Made by a program: the position numbers and the translations under genes
The notes under the pieces: model-generated
Told to the model about the DNA's origin: nothing
Database searches by the model: none
The model's input: only the letters and a program-made list of their open reading frames with translations
In this document: positions 41,401 through 56,500 of the stretch, piece by piece
Position numbering within the stretch: position 1 is the stretch's first letter
Layout of the letters: each line of letters begins with the position of its first letter
Assembly (NCBI RefSeq): GCF_004210375.1
Contig: NC_134837.1
Location: 154,669,310-154,733,309, forward strand
Source of the DNA: Tachypleus tridentatus
Taxonomy: Eukaryota; Arthropoda; Merostomata; Xiphosura; Limulidae
Reading direction: 5' to 3'
Length of the DNA: 64,000 bases

Positions 41401-42065
41401 TTCTTCATTCCCAATGACCTATAATTAATAAACTTTCAATACACACTGTTCCCCAGTCAAAATGTCCTGCAACATATTGGCTTATCAAAATATACTATTA
41501 ATCACTCTCAATGTCTTATAACACAAAAACTTTTCAAGTATACATTATTCCTCACTCTCCTACTCCTGTAATTTATAAACATTTCAGTATACACTCATCC
41601 TCCCTTCTCAACTTCCTTTAAATAATAAATATCTCAATATATATTGTTCCTCATACTAAATGCTCTGTACTAAAATTTACTTTTCCTCATACATTGTTTC
41701 TAAAGCTAAATGTTCTGAAACTAATAAACTTTTCAATATACACTGTTCCTGTCTCTTCATGTCATGTTATTATTAAAGTTTTCAAGATACACTTTTCCTA
41801 TCTCACAATGTCTTGTAATTAATGAGCTTTTTAACATACATTTTTAATCTCTCTCAAAGTATTGTAATTTAGAAAATTTTAAAAATTCACTACTCCCCAT
41901 TATCAATGTCTTGTAATTAATAAGCTTTTAATATATACACAGTTAGTCACATTAAGTGTCCTAAAACAAATAAATCTTTCAGTATACACTATTCCTCACT
42001 CTTAAACTCCTGTAATTAATAAACCTTTGAATACACACTGTTCAACACTCTCAGTATCCTTTAAC

Positions 42066-43165
42066 AAGTTACAAAACTTCTTCATTAATGTCCAATAATT
42101 AATAAACCTTTAAAGGTTCTAAAACAATAAACTTTCAAACACACTATTCCTCATTCAAAATGACCTGTAATTAATAAACCTTGGAATACACACTGTTCAA
42201 CACTCTCAGTATCCTTTAACTAATAAACTCTTCAATATACACCATTCCTCACTATCAATGTCCTGTAATTAAAGAAACTTTTCAATATATACTGTTAGTC
42301 ACTCCCAATGTTATCTTACTAATAAAGTTTTCAATATACACTCTTCCTCAATCCCAATATCCAATAATTAGCAACCTTCCAATGTACACTTTTCCTCGCT
42401 CTCAATGTCATTATATTAAAAATATTTCAATATACACTGTTCCTAATTACCAATCTTATGTGATTAAGAAAGTTACAAAACACACAGTTCTTCATTGCCA
42501 ATGTCCTATAATTAATAAACTTTTCAATACACACTGTTTTTCTCTCTGAAAGTTCTGTTATCAATAAACTTTCAAAACACACTATTCCTCATTCAAAATG
42601 ACCTGTAACATATAAGCTTATCAAAATATACTATTAATCACTCTCAATGTCTTCTACCTAAAATCTTTTCAGTATACATTATTCCTCACTCTCCAACTCC
42701 TGTAATTTATCAACTTTCCTCATACTAAATGTCCTAATATACACTTATCCTCCCTTCTCAACATCCTTTAAAAAAATAAACATCTCAATATATACTGTTC
42801 CTCATACTAAATGCACTGTACTAAATATACTTTTCCTCATACATTGTTCCTAACTCTTAATGTTCTTAAACTATTAAACTTTTTTCAATATACACTGTCC
42901 AAATTATTAAAGTCACTCTCAATGTCTTGTAATAAAGAAACTTTTTAGAAATTCACTACTCCTCATTATCAATGTCTTGTAATTAATAAGCTTTTAATAT
43001 ATACACAGTAAGTCACTTTAAAACTCCTGTGTCCTAAAAGTAAATAAATCTTTCAGTATACACTATTCCTCAAAGGTTCTCAATAAACTTTCAAACACAC
43101 TATTCCTTTAACTAATAAACTCTCAGTATCCTTTAACTAATAAACTTTCAATATACACGTTCCTC
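42066..43165 (+). repeat. Patchwork monomers around a C-to-A block junction
   Basis: Irregular joins at 42066-42125 (a compressed AAAGTTACAAAACACACAG monomer) and 42714-43160, including CTTTCCTCATACTAAATGTC near 42713 and ACTCCTGTGTCCTAAAAG near 43022. These mix the starts of non-adjacent monomer types. Confidence 0.55.
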
Positions 43166-45229
43166 ACTATCAACGCCCTGTAATTAAAGAAACTTTTCAA
43201 TATACACTGATAGTCACCCCCAATGTTGTCTTACTAATAAAGTTTTCAATATCCACTCTTTCTCAATTCCAAAGTCCAATAATTAACAAACATTCCACTG
43301 TACACCTTTCCTCGCTCTCAATCTCATTATATTAAGAAATATTTCAATATACACTGTTCCTTATTCCCATTCTAGCGTAATTAATAAAGTTACAAAAAAA
43401 CACAGTTCTTCATTCCCAATATCCTATAATTAATACTTTTCAATATGCACTGTTCCTGTCTCTTCATGTCGTGTTATTATTAAAGTTTTCAAGATACACT
43501 TTTCCTATCTCACAATGTCTGGTAATTAATGAGCTTTTTAACATACATTTTTAATCACTCTCAAAGTATTGTAATTTAGAAAATTTTAAAATTCACTACT
43601 CCCCATTATCAATGTCTTGTAATTAATAAGCTTTTAATATATACACAGTTAGTCACATTTAGTCTCCTAAAACAAATAAATCTTTCAGTGTACACTATTC
43701 CTAACTCTTAAACTCCTGTAATTAATAAACCTTTCAATACACACTGTTCAACACTCTCAGTATCCTTTAACTAAAAAACTCATCAATATACACCGTTCCT
43801 CACTCTCAAACTCTTGTAATTGATAAACTTCCCAATACACAATGTTCCACACTCTCAGCATCCTTTAACTAATAAACTCTTCAATATATACCATTGCTCA
43901 CTCTCAATGTCCTGTAATCCTTTGAATACACACTGTTCAACACTCTCAGTATCCTTTAACAAAGTTACCAAAACACACAGTTCTTCATTGCCAATGTCCT
44001 ATAATTAATAAACGTTTCAATACACACTGTTTCTCTCTCTAAAGGTTCTGTAAACAATAAACTTTCAAACACACTATTCCTCATTCAAAATGACCTGTAA
44101 TTAATAAACCTTTGAATACACACTGTTCAACACTCTCAGTATCCTTTAACTAATAAACTCTTCAATATACACCGTTCCTCACTATCAACGTCCTGTAATT
44201 AACGAAACTTTTCAATATATACTGTTAGTCACTCCCAATGTTGTCTTACTAATAAAGTTTTCAATATACACTCTTCCTCAATCCAAAGTCCAATAATTAA
44301 CAAACCTTCCAGTGTACACCTTTCCTTGCTCTCAATCTCATTATATTAAGAAATATTTCAATATACACTGTTCCTAATTCCCATTCTAGCATAATTAATA
44401 AAGTTACAAAAAAACACAGTTCTTCATTCCCAATGACCTATAATTAATAAACTTTCAATACACACTGTTCCCCAGTCAAAATGTCCTGCAACATATTAGC
44501 TTATCAAAATATACTATTAATCACTCTCAATGTCTTATAACACAAAAACTTTTCAAGTATACATTATTCCTCACTCTCCTACTCCTGTAATTTATAAACA
44601 TTTCAGTATACACTCATCCTCCCTTCTCAACTTCCTTTAAATAATAAATATCTCAATATATATTGTTCCTCATACTAAATGCTCTGTACTAAAATTTACT
44701 TTTCCTCATACATTGTTTCTAAAGCTAAATGTTCTGAAACTAATAAACTTTTCAATATACACTGTTCCTGTCTCTTCATGTCATGTTATTATTAAAGTTT
44801 TCAAGATACACTTTTCCTATCTCACAATGTCTTGTAATTAATGAGTTTTTAACATACATTTTTAATCTCTCTCAAAGTATTGTAATTTAGAAAATTTTAA
44901 AATTCACTACTCCCCATTATCAATGTCTTGTAATTAATAAGCTTTTAATATATACACAGTTAGTCACATTAAGTGTCCTAAAACAAATAAATCTTTCAGT
45001 ATACACTATTCCTAACTCTTAAACTCCTGTAATTAATAAACCTTTCAATACACACTGTTCAACACTCTCAGTATCCTTTAACTAATAAACTCATCAATAT
45101 ACACCGTTCCTCACTCTCAAACTCTTGTAATTGATAAACTTCCCAATACACAATGTTCCACACTCTCAGCATCCTTTAACTAATAAACTCTTCAATATAT
45201 ACCATTCCTCACTCTCAATGTCCTGTAAT

Positions 45230-47640
45230 TAATAGAAATTTTCAATACATACTGTTAGTCACTCCCAATGTTGCCTTACTAATAAAGTTTTCAATATACA
45301 CTCTTCCTCAATAAACCCAATGTCCAATAATTAGCAACTTTTCAATTCCACTCCCAATGTTGTACACAATATACACTCTTCCTCAATCCAAATATCTCAA
45401 CCTTTCAACCTTGCTCTCAATTCATTATATTAAAAAATATTTCAATATACACTGTTCCTAATTATCAATCTTACATGATTAATAAAGTTACAAAAAACAC
45501 AGTTCTTCATTGCCAATGTCCTATAATTAATAAACTTTCAATACACACTGTTTTCTCTCTCTGAAAGTTCTGTAAACAATAAACTTTCAAAACACACTAT
45601 TCCTCATTCAAAATGACCTGTAACATAAAACTTATCAAAAATATATTATTAATCACTCTCCTACTCTTCTACCTAAACTCTTTTCAGTATACATTATTCC
45701 TCCCTCTCAACTCCTTTAAATAATCAACTTTCTCAATATATACTCATCCTCCCATTCTCAATTAATCCTTAAAAAATAAACATCTCAATATATACGGTTC
45801 CTCATACTAAATGCACTGTACTAAATATACTTTTCCTCATACATTGTTCCTAACTCTTAATGTTCTTAAACTATTCAAGACTTTTCAATATACACTGTAA
45901 TTCACTCTTTAATATACATTGTTAATCTCTCTCATAATGTAAAGAAACTTTTAAAATTCACTACTCCTCATTATCAATGTCTTGTAATTAATAAGCTTTT
46001 AATATATACACAGTTAGTCACTTTAAGTGTCCTAAAATAAATAAATCTTTCAGTATACACTATTCCTCACTCTTAAACTCCTGTAATTAATAACCTTTGA
46101 ATACACTGTTCAACACTCTCAGTATCCTTTAACTAAAGTTTTCAATATACACCGTTCCTCACTATCAATGTCCTGTAATTAATAAACTTTTCAATATACA
46201 CTGTTCCTCACTCCAAAGTTCTGTAAACAACAAACCTTCAAACACACAATATTCCTCTTCCTCAATCCCAATGTAAATAATAAACCTTTCAATATACACT
46301 GTTCCTAATTCTCAATCTCATTATATTAATAAAGTTTCAATATACACTGTTCCTCATTCCCATTCTAGTAAATTAATAAACTTTTCAATACACACTGTTA
46401 GTCAAAAAAACACAGTTCTTTTTCATTATACATTATTTCTCAACTCCTGTAATTTATAAACATTCCTATACACTTAATACTTTTCATATATGCACTGTTC
46501 CTGTCTCTAATAAACTTTTCAATCATGTTCCTGTCTCTTCATGTCTATTATTAAAGTTTTCAAGATACACTTTTCCTATCTCACAATGTCTGGTAATTAA
46601 TGGGCTTTTAACATACATTTTAATCACTCTCAAAGTATTGTAATTTAGAAAATTTTAAAATTCACTACTCCCCATTATCAATGTCTTGTAATTAATAAGC
46701 TTTTAATATATACACAGTTAGTCACATTAAGTGTCCTAAAACAAATAAATCTTTCAGTATACACTATTCCTAACTCTTAAACTCCTGTAATTAATAAACC
46801 TTTCAATACACACTGTTCAACACTCTCAGTATCCTTTAACTAATAAACTCATCAATATACACCGCTTCCTCACTCTCAAACTCTTGTAATTGATAAACTT
46901 CCCAATACACAATGTTCCACACTCTCAGCATCCTTTAACAAATAAACTCTTCAATATATACCATTGCTCACTCTCAATGTCCTGTAATTAAAGAAATTTT
47001 CAATATATACTGTTAGTCACTCCCAATGTTCTCTTACTAATAAAGTTTACAATATACACTCTTCCTCAAACCCAATGTCCAATAATTAGCAACCTTCCAG
47101 TGTACACTTTTCCTCGCTCTCAACGCTCATTATATTAAAAAATATTTCAATATACACTGTTCCTAATTATCAATCTCCATGATTAACAAAGTTACAAAAA
47201 CACACAGTTCTTCATTGCCAATGTCCTATAATTAATAAACGTTTCAATACACACTGTTTCTCTCTCTAAAAGTTCTGTAAACAATAAACTTTCAAACACA
47301 CTATTCCTCATTCAAAATGACCTGTAATTAATAAACCTTTGAATACACACTGTTCAACACTCTCAGTATCCTTTAACTAATAAACTCTTCAATATACACC
47401 GTTCCTCACTATCAACGTCCTGTAATTAAAGAAACTTTTCAATATATACTGTTAGTCACTCTCAATGTCTTACACTAACCTAAAAACTTTTCAGTCTACA
47501 TTATTCTCTCAATCTCATTATATTAAGAAATATTTCAATTACACTGTTCCTAATAATTTATCAACTTTTCATTATACACTTAATCTTTCTACCACTGTTC
47601 CCAGTTCTCCTTTAAACATATTAAACATCTCAAAATATAC
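45230..47640 (+). repeat. Patchwork-rich transition region
   Basis: Repeated short hybrids of monomers (45230-45420, 45640-45960, 46120-46560, 47460-47640) are interleaved with good copies (46600-47450). Several monomers are reduced to a near-consensus CCTGTAATTAATAAACTTTT followed by CAATATACACTGTTCC, as if averaged. The A-B-C order stops being regular here, and edge-type variants begin. Confidence 0.55.
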
Positions 47641-48235
47641 TGTTAATCATACTCAATGTCTTATAACTAAAAACTTTTCCTCATACATTATTCCTCACTC
47701 TATTACTCCTGTAATTTATAAACATTCCAGTATACACTCATCCTCCTTCTCAAAGTCCTTTGAAAATAAACATCTCAATATATACTGTTCCTCACACTAA
47801 ATGCCCTGTACTAAATATACTTTTCCTCATACATTGTTCCTAACTCTTAATGTTCTGAAACTAATAAACTTTTCAATATACACTGTTCCTGTCACTTCAT
47901 GTCGAAAGTAATTATTAAAGTTTTCAACATACACTTTTCCTATTTAAAATGTCTTGAAATTAATGAGCTTTTCAATATACATTGTTAATAACTCTCAAAG
48001 TACTGTAATTTAAAAAATTTTAAAAATTCACTACTCTCCATTATCAATGTCTTGTAATTAATAAGATTTTAATATATACACAGTTAGTCACTTCAAGTGT
48101 CCTAAAAAAAATAAATCTTTCACTATACACTATTCCTCACTTTTAAACTCCAGTAATTAATAAGCCTTTGAATACACACTGTTCAACACTCTCGGTATTC
48201 TTTAACTAATAAACTTTTCAATATACACTGTTCCT

Positions 48236-48335
48236 CACTATCAACGTCCTGTAATTAAAGAAACTTTTCAATATACAATGTTCCTCACTATCAACGTCCT
48301 GTAATTAAAGAAACTTTTCAATATACACTGATAGT
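48236..48335 (+). repeat. Single-monomer tandem duplication
   Basis: One monomer (CTATCAACGTCCTGTAATTA...AATATACA) is present twice in succession, offset by about 50 bp, before the array continues with TGATAGTCACCCCC. In other HOR copies this monomer occurs once. Confidence 0.7.
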
Positions 48336-50545
48336 CACCCCCAATGTTGTCTTACTAATAAAGTTTTCAATATCCACTCTTTCTCAATTCCAAAGTCCAA
48401 TAATTAACAAACATTCCACTGTACACCTTTCCTCGCTCTCAATCTCATTATATTAAGAAATATTTCAATATACACTGTTCCTTATTTCCATTCTAGCGTA
48501 ATTAAAAAAGTTACAAAGAAACACAGTTCTTCATTCCCAATATCCTATAATTAATACTTTTCAATATACACTGTTCCTGTCTCTTCATGTCGTGTTATTA
48601 TTAAAGTTTTCAAGATACACTTTTGCTATCTCACAATGTCTGGTAATTAATGAGCTTTTTAACATACATTTTTAATCACTCTCAAAGTATTGTAATTTAG
48701 AAAATTTTAAAAATTCACTACTCCCCATTATCAATGTCTTGTAATTAATAAGCTTTTAATATATACACAGTTAGTCACATTAAGTGTCCTAAAACAAATA
48801 AATCTTTCAGTATACACTATTCCTCACATTAAAACTCCAGTAATTAATAAGCCTTTGAATACACACTGTTCAACACTCTCAAAATATCCTTTAACTAATA
48901 AACTTTTCAATATACACTATTCCTCACTATCAACATCCTGTAATTAAAGAAACTTTTCAATATACACTGATAGTCACTCCAATGTTGTCCTACTAATAAA
49001 GTTTTCAAACATTTCTCAGTATAATTACTCATCCTCACCTTCAATGTCCTTTAAATTAATAAATATTTCAATATATACTGTTCCTCATTCTAAATGCTCT
49101 GTACTAAATATAGTTACAAAAACACATTGTTCTTCATTCTAAATATTCTAAAATTAATAAACTTTTCAATATACACTGTTCCTGTCTCTTCATGTCGGTG
49201 TTATTATTAAAGTTTTCAAGATACACTTTTCCTATCTCACAATGTCTGGTAATTAATGAGCTTTTTAACATACATTTTTAATCACTCTCAAAGTATTGTA
49301 ATTTAGAAAATTTTAAAATTCACTACTCCCCATTATCAATGTCTTGTAATTAATAAGCTTTTAATATATACACAGTTAGTCACATTAAGTGTCCTAAAAC
49401 AAATAAATATTTCAGTATACACTATACACTATTCTGTAACTCTTTCAAACACACTCCTGTAATTAATAAACCTTTCAATACACACTGTTCAACACTCTCA
49501 GTATCCTTTAACTAATAAACTTTTCAATATACACTGTTCCTCACTATCAACGTCCTGTAATTAAAGAAACTTTTCAATATACACTGATAGTCACCCCCAA
49601 TGTTGTCTTACTAATAAAGTTTTCAATATCCACTCTTTCTCAATTCCAAAGTCCAATAATTAACAAACATTCCACTGTACACCTTTCCTCGCTCTCAATC
49701 TCATTATATTAAGAAATATTTCAATATACACTGTTCCTTATTCCCATTCTAGCGTAATTAATAAAGTTACAAAAAAACACAGTTCTTCATTCCCAATATC
49801 CTATAATTAATACTTTTCAATATACACTGTTCTTGTCTCTTCATGTTGTGTAATTATTAAAGTTTTCAAGATACACTTCTTCAATATACACTGTTCCTGT
49901 CTCTTCATATCGTGTTATTATTAAAGTTTTCAAGATACACTTTTCCTATCTCACAATGTCTGGTAATTAATGAGCTTTTTAACATACATTTTTAATCACT
50001 CTCAAAGTATTGTAATTTAGAAAATTTTAAAAATTCACTACTCCCCATTATCAATGTCTTGTAATTAATAAGCTTTTAATATATACACAGTTAGTCACAT
50101 TTAGTCTCCTAAAACAAATAAATCTTTCAGTGTACACTATTCCTAACTCTTAAACTCCTGTAATTAATAAACCTTTCAATACACACTGTTCAACACTCTC
50201 AGTATCCTTTAACTAATAAACTCATCAATATACACCGTTCCTCACTCTCAAACTCTTGTAATTGATAAACTTCCCAATACACAATGTTCCACACTCTCAG
50301 CATCCTTTAACTAATAAACTCTTCAATATATACCATTGATCAATCTCAATGTCCTGTAATCCTTTGAATACACTGTTCAACACTCTCAGTATTGCTCTTA
50401 CTTAACAAATATACAAAACCCACACAGTTCTTCATTGCCAATGTCCTATAATTAATAAGCGTTCCTCAATCTTATGATTAACACTTCTTCATTCCAATGT
50501 CATATAATTAATAAACTCTCTGTTTCTAAAGGTCTGTTCAACACT

Positions 50546-53500
50546 CTCAGTATCCTTTAACTAATAAACTCTTCAATATACACCGTTCCTCACTATCAAC
50601 GTCCTGTAATTAACGAAACTTTTCAATATATACTGTTAGTCACTCCCAATGTTGTCTTACAAATGAAGTTTTCAATATACACTCTTCCTCAATCCCAAAG
50701 TCCAATAATTAGCAACCATCCAATATACACTTTTCCTCGCTCTCAATATCATTATATTAAGAAATATTTCAATATACACTGTTCCTAATTCCCATTCTAG
50801 CATAATTAATAAAGTTACAAAAAATCACAGTTCTTCATTCTCAATGACCTATAATTAATAAACTTTCAATACACACTGTTCCCCAGTCAAAATCTCCTGC
50901 AACATATTAGCTTATCAAAATATACTATTAATCACTCTCAATGTCTTATAACTCAAAAACTTTTCAGGTATACATTATTCCTCACTCTCCTACTCCTGTA
51001 ATTTATAAACATTACAGTATACACTCATCCTCCCTTCTCAACGTCCTTTAAATAATAAATATCTCAATACATACTGTTTCTCATACTAAATGCTCTGTAC
51101 TAAATATACTTTTCCTCATACATTGTTCCTAAAGCTAAATGTTCTGAAACTAATAAACTTTTCAATATACACTATTCCTGTCTCTTCATGTCGTGTTATT
51201 ATTAAAGTTTTCAAGATACACTTTTTCTATCTCACAATGTCTTGTAATTAATGAGATTTTAAACATACATTTTTAATCACATACATTTTTTTATTTTAAT
51301 TTAAAAAATTTTAAAAATTCACTACTCCCCATTATCAATGTCTTGTAATTAATAAGCTTTTAATATATACACAGTCACATTAAGTTTCCTAAAACAAATA
51401 AATCTTTCAGTATACACTAATCCTAATTCTTAAACTCCTGTAATTCATAAACCTTTCAATACACACTGTTCAATACTCTCAGTATCCTTTAACTAATAAA
51501 CTCATCAATATACACCGTTCCTCACTCTCAAACTCTTGTAATTGATAAACTTCCCAATACACAATGTTCCACACTCTCAGCATCCTTTAACTAATAAACT
51601 CTTCAATATATACCATTGATCAATCTCAATGTCCTGTAATCCTTTGAATACACTGTTCAACACTCTCAGTATCGTTTAACTAATAAACTCTTCCTCACTC
51701 TTAAACTCCTGTAATTCATAAACCTTTCAATACACACAGTTCAACACTCTCAGTATCCTTTAACAAAGTTACAAAAACACACAGTTCTTCATTGCCAATG
51801 TCCTATAATTAATAAACGTTTCAATACACACTGTTTCTCTCTCTAAAGGTTCTGTAAACAATAAACTTTCAAACACACTATTCCTCATTCAAAATGACCT
51901 GTAATTAATAAACCTTTGAATACACACTGTTCAACACTCTCAGTATCCTTTAACTAATAAACTCTTCAATATACACCGTTCCTCACTATCAATTTCCTGT
52001 AATTAAAGAAACTTTTCAATATATACTCTTAGTCACTCCCAATGTTATCTTACTAATAAAGTTTTCAATATACACTCTTTCTCAATCCCAATATCCAACA
52101 ATTAGCAACCTTTCAATGTACACTTTTCCTCGCTCTCAATGTCATTATATTAAAAAATATTTCAATATACACTGTTCCTAATTACCAATCTTACGTGATT
52201 AACAAAGTTACAAAAACACACAGTTCTTCATTACCAATGTCCTATAATTAATAAACTTTTCAATACAAACTGTTTTTCTCTCTGAAAGTTCTGTTATCGA
52301 GAAACTTTCAAAACACACCATTTCTCATTCAAAATGACCTGTAACATATAAGCTTATCAAAATATACTATTAATCACTCTCAATGTCTTCTACCTAAACT
52401 CTTTTCAGTATACATTATTCCTCACTCTCCAACTCCTGTAAGTTATCAACTTTCGAATACACACTCATCCTCCCTTCTCAACGTCCTTTGAAAATAAACA
52501 TCTCAATATATACAGTCACTTCAAATGTCCAAAAATAAATAAATCTTTCACTATACACTATTCCTCACTTTTAAACTCCTGTAATTAAAAAACCTTTGAA
52601 TACACTGTTCAACACTCTCAGTATCCTTTAACTAATAAACTTTTCAATATTCACTGTTCCTGTCTCTTCATGTCGTGTTATTATTAAAGGTTTCAAGATA
52701 CACATTTCCTATCTCACAATGTCTGGTAATTAATGAGCTTTTTAACATACATTTTAATCACTCTCAAAGTATTGTAATTTAGAAAATTTTAAAATTCACT
52801 ACTCTCCATTATCAATGTCTTGTAATTAATAAGATTTTAGTATATACACAGTTAGTCACTTCAAGTGTCCTAAAAAAATAAATCTTTCAGTAAACACAAT
52901 TCCTCACTTTTAAACTCCTGTAATTAAAAAAACCTTTGAATACACTGTTCAACACTCTCAGTATCCTTTAACTAATAAACTTTTCAATATACACTGTTCC
53001 TGTCTCTTCATGTCGTTTATTATTAAAGGTTTCAAGATAGACTTTTCCTATCTCACAATGTCTGGTAATTAATGAGCTTTTTAACATACATTTTTAATCA
53101 CTCTTAAAGTATTGTAATTTAGAAAATTTTAAAAATTCACTACTCTCCATTATCAATGTCTTGTAATTAATAAGATTTTAGTATATACACAGTTAGTCAC
53201 ATTAAGTGTCCTAAAAAAAAAAATCTTTCACTATACACTATTCCTCACTTTTAAACTCCTGTAATTAATAAGCCTTTGAATACACAGTGTTCAACACTCT
53301 CAGTATCCTTTAACTAATAAACTTTTAAATATACACCATTCCTCACTATCAACGTCCTGTAATTAAAGAAACATTTCAATATACACTGACAGTCACCCCC
53401 AATGTTGTCTTACTAATAAAGTTTTCAATATCCACTCTTTCTCAATTCCAAAGTCCAATAATTAACAAACATTCCACTGTACACCTTTCCTCGCTGTCAA

Positions 53501-56500
53501 TCTCATTATATTAAGAAATATTTCAATATACATTGTTCCTTATTCCCATTCTAGCGTAATTAACAAAGTTACAAAAAACACAGTTCTTCATTCCCAATAT
53601 CCTATAATTAATACTTTTCAATATACACTGTTCTGTCTCTTCATGTCGTGTTATTATTAAAGTTTTCAAGATAAACTTTTCCTATCTCACAATGTCTGGT
53701 AATTAATGAGCGTTTTAACATACATTTTTAATCACTCTCAAAGTATTGTAATTTAGAAAATTTTAAAAATTCACTACTCCCCATTATAAATGTCTTGTAA
53801 TTAATAAGCTTTTAATATATACACAGTTAGTCACATTAAGTGTCCTAAAACAAATAAATCTTTCAGTGTACACTATTCCTAGCTCTTAAACTCCCGTAAT
53901 TAATAAACCTTTCAATACACACTGTTCAACACTCTCAGTATCCTTTAACTAATAAACTCATCAATATCCACCGTTCCTCACTCTCAAACTCTTGTAATTG
54001 ATAAACTTCCCAATACACAATGTTCCACACTCTCAGCATCCTTTAACTAATAAACTCTTCAATATATACCATTGCTCACTCTCAATGTCCTGTAATTAAA
54101 GAAATTTTCAATATATACTGTTAGTCACTCCCAATGTTGCCATACTAATAAAGTTTACAATATACACTCTTCCTCAAACCCAATGTCCAATAATTAGCAA
54201 CCTTCCAGTGTACACTTTTCCTCGCTCTCAACGTCATTATATTAAAAAATATTTCAATATACACTGTTCCTAATTATCAATCTTACATGATTAACAAAGT
54301 TACAAAACACACAGTTCTTCATTCCAATGTCATATAATTAATAAACGTTTCAATACACACTGTTTCTCTCTCTAAAGGTTCTGTAAACAATAAACTTTCA
54401 AACACACTATTCCTCATTCAAAATAACCTGTAATTAATAAACCTTTGAATACACACTGTTCAACACTCTCAGTATCCTTTAACTAATAAACTCTTCAATA
54501 TACACCGTTCCTCACTATCAATTTCCTGTAATTAAAGAAACTTTTCAATATATACTCTTAGTCACTCCCAATGTTATCTTACTAATAAAGTTTTCAATAT
54601 ACACTCTTTCTCAATCCCAATATCCAACAATTAGCAACCTTTCAATGTACACTTTTCCTCGCTCTCAATGTCATTATATTAAAAAATATTTCAATATACA
54701 CTGTTCCTAATTACCAATCTTACGTGATTAACAAAGTTACAAAAACACACAGTTCTTCATTACCAATGTCCTATAATTAATAAACGTTTCAATAAACACT
54801 GTTTCTCTCTCTAAAGGTTCTGTAAACAATAAACTTTCAAAACACACTATTCCTCATTCAAAATGACCTGTAATATAAGCTTATCAGAATATACTATTAA
54901 TCACTCTCAATGTCTTCTACCTAAACTCTTTTCAGTATACATTATTCCTCACTCTCCCACTCCTGTAAGTTATCAACTTTCGAATATACGCTGATCCTCC
55001 CTTCTCAACGTCCTTTAAAAAATAAACATATCAATATATACGGTTCCTCGTACTAAATGCACTGTACTAAATATATTTTTCCTCATACATTGATCCTAAC
55101 TCTTAATGTTCTTAAACTATTAAACTTTTCAATATACACTGTAAGTCACTCTCAATGTCTTATAATAAAGAATCTTTTGAAATTCACTACTCCTCATTAT
55201 GAATGTCTTGTAATTAATAAGCTTTTAATATATACACAGTAAGTCACTTTAAGTGTCCTAAAATAAATCAATCTTTCAGTATACACTATTCCTCACTCTT
55301 CAACTCCTGTAATTAATAAACCCTTCAATACACACTGTTCAACACTCTCCATATCCTTTAAGTAAAAAAAGTTTTCAATATACACTCTTCCTCAATCCAA
55401 AGTCCAATAATTAACAAACCTTCCAGTGTACACCTTTCCTGGCTCTCAATCTCATTATATTAAGAAATATTTCAATATACACTGTTCCTAATTACCATTC
55501 TTACGTGATTAACAAAGTTACAAAAACACACAGTTCTTCATTGCCAATGTCCTACAATTAAAACTTTCAATACACACAGTTTCCCAGTCAAAATGTCCTG
55601 CAACGTATAAGCTTATCAAAATATACTATTAATCACTCTCAAAGTCTTATAACTCAAAAACTTTTCAGTATACATTATTCCTCACTCTATTACTCCTGTA
55701 ATTTATAAACATTCCAGTATACACTCATCCTCCCTTCTCAAAGTCCTTTGAAAATAAACATCTCAATATATACGGTTCCTCACACTAAATGCCCTGTACT
55801 AAATATACTTTTCCTCATACATTGTTCCTAACTCTTAATGTTCTGAAACTAATAAACTTTTCAATATACACTGTCCCTGTCACTTAATGTCGAGCAATTT
55901 TTAAAGTTTTCAACATACACTTTTCCTATTTAAAAATGTCTTGAAATTAATGAGCTTTTCAATATACATTGTTAATAACTCTCAAAGTACTGTAATTTAG
56001 AAAATTTTAAAAATTCACTACTCTCCATTATCAATTTCTTGTAATTAATAAGATTTTAGCATATACACAGTTAGTCACTTCAAATGTCCTAAAAAAAATA
56101 AATCTTTCAGTATACACTATTACTCACTCTTAAACTCCTGTAATTAAAAAACCTTTGAATACACTGTTCAACACTCTCAGTATCCTTTAACTAATAAACT
56201 TTTCAATATACACTGTTCCTGTCTCTTCATGTCGTGTTATTATTAAAGGTTTCAAGATACACTTTTCCTATCTCACAATGTCTGGTAATTAATGGGCTTT
56301 TTAACATACATTTTTAATCACTCTCAAAGTATTGTAATTTAGAAAATTTTAAAAATTCACTAATCTCCATTATCAATGTCTTGTAATTAATAAGATTTTA
56401 GTATATACACAGTTAGTCACATTAAGTGTCCTAAAACAAATAAATCTTTCAGTGTACACTATTCCTAACTCTTAAACTCCTGTAATTAATAAACCTTTCA

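Larger units (their letters stand above)
22940..45230 (+). repeat. Right-hand interior: three-part HOR of about 3.0-3.5 kb
   Basis: Landmarks alternate in blocks of about 1,014, 1,106 and 1,310 bp (called A, B, C here). A blocks carry CCACTCTTTCTCAATTCC and occur near 26645, 33888, 37286, 40210 and 43226, with a variant at 23144. B blocks follow about 1,014 bp later at 27661, 34900, 41224 and 44241. The marker CTTGTAATTGATAAACTTCC recurs at 23731, 27233, 34472, 40795 and 43813. Copies 27233 and 34472 lie 7,239 bp apart, about twice the HOR. The peptides of the 60-62-codon ORFs at 27240, 40802 and 43820 are identical, indicating recent homogenisation. Confidence 0.8.

Noticed and set aside
23738-44008. 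Recurring 60-62-codon ORFs (23738, 27240, 34479, 40802, 43820) as conserved small proteins
   Set aside because: Their conservation equals that of surrounding non-coding repeat DNA. They mark HOR copies, not genes.
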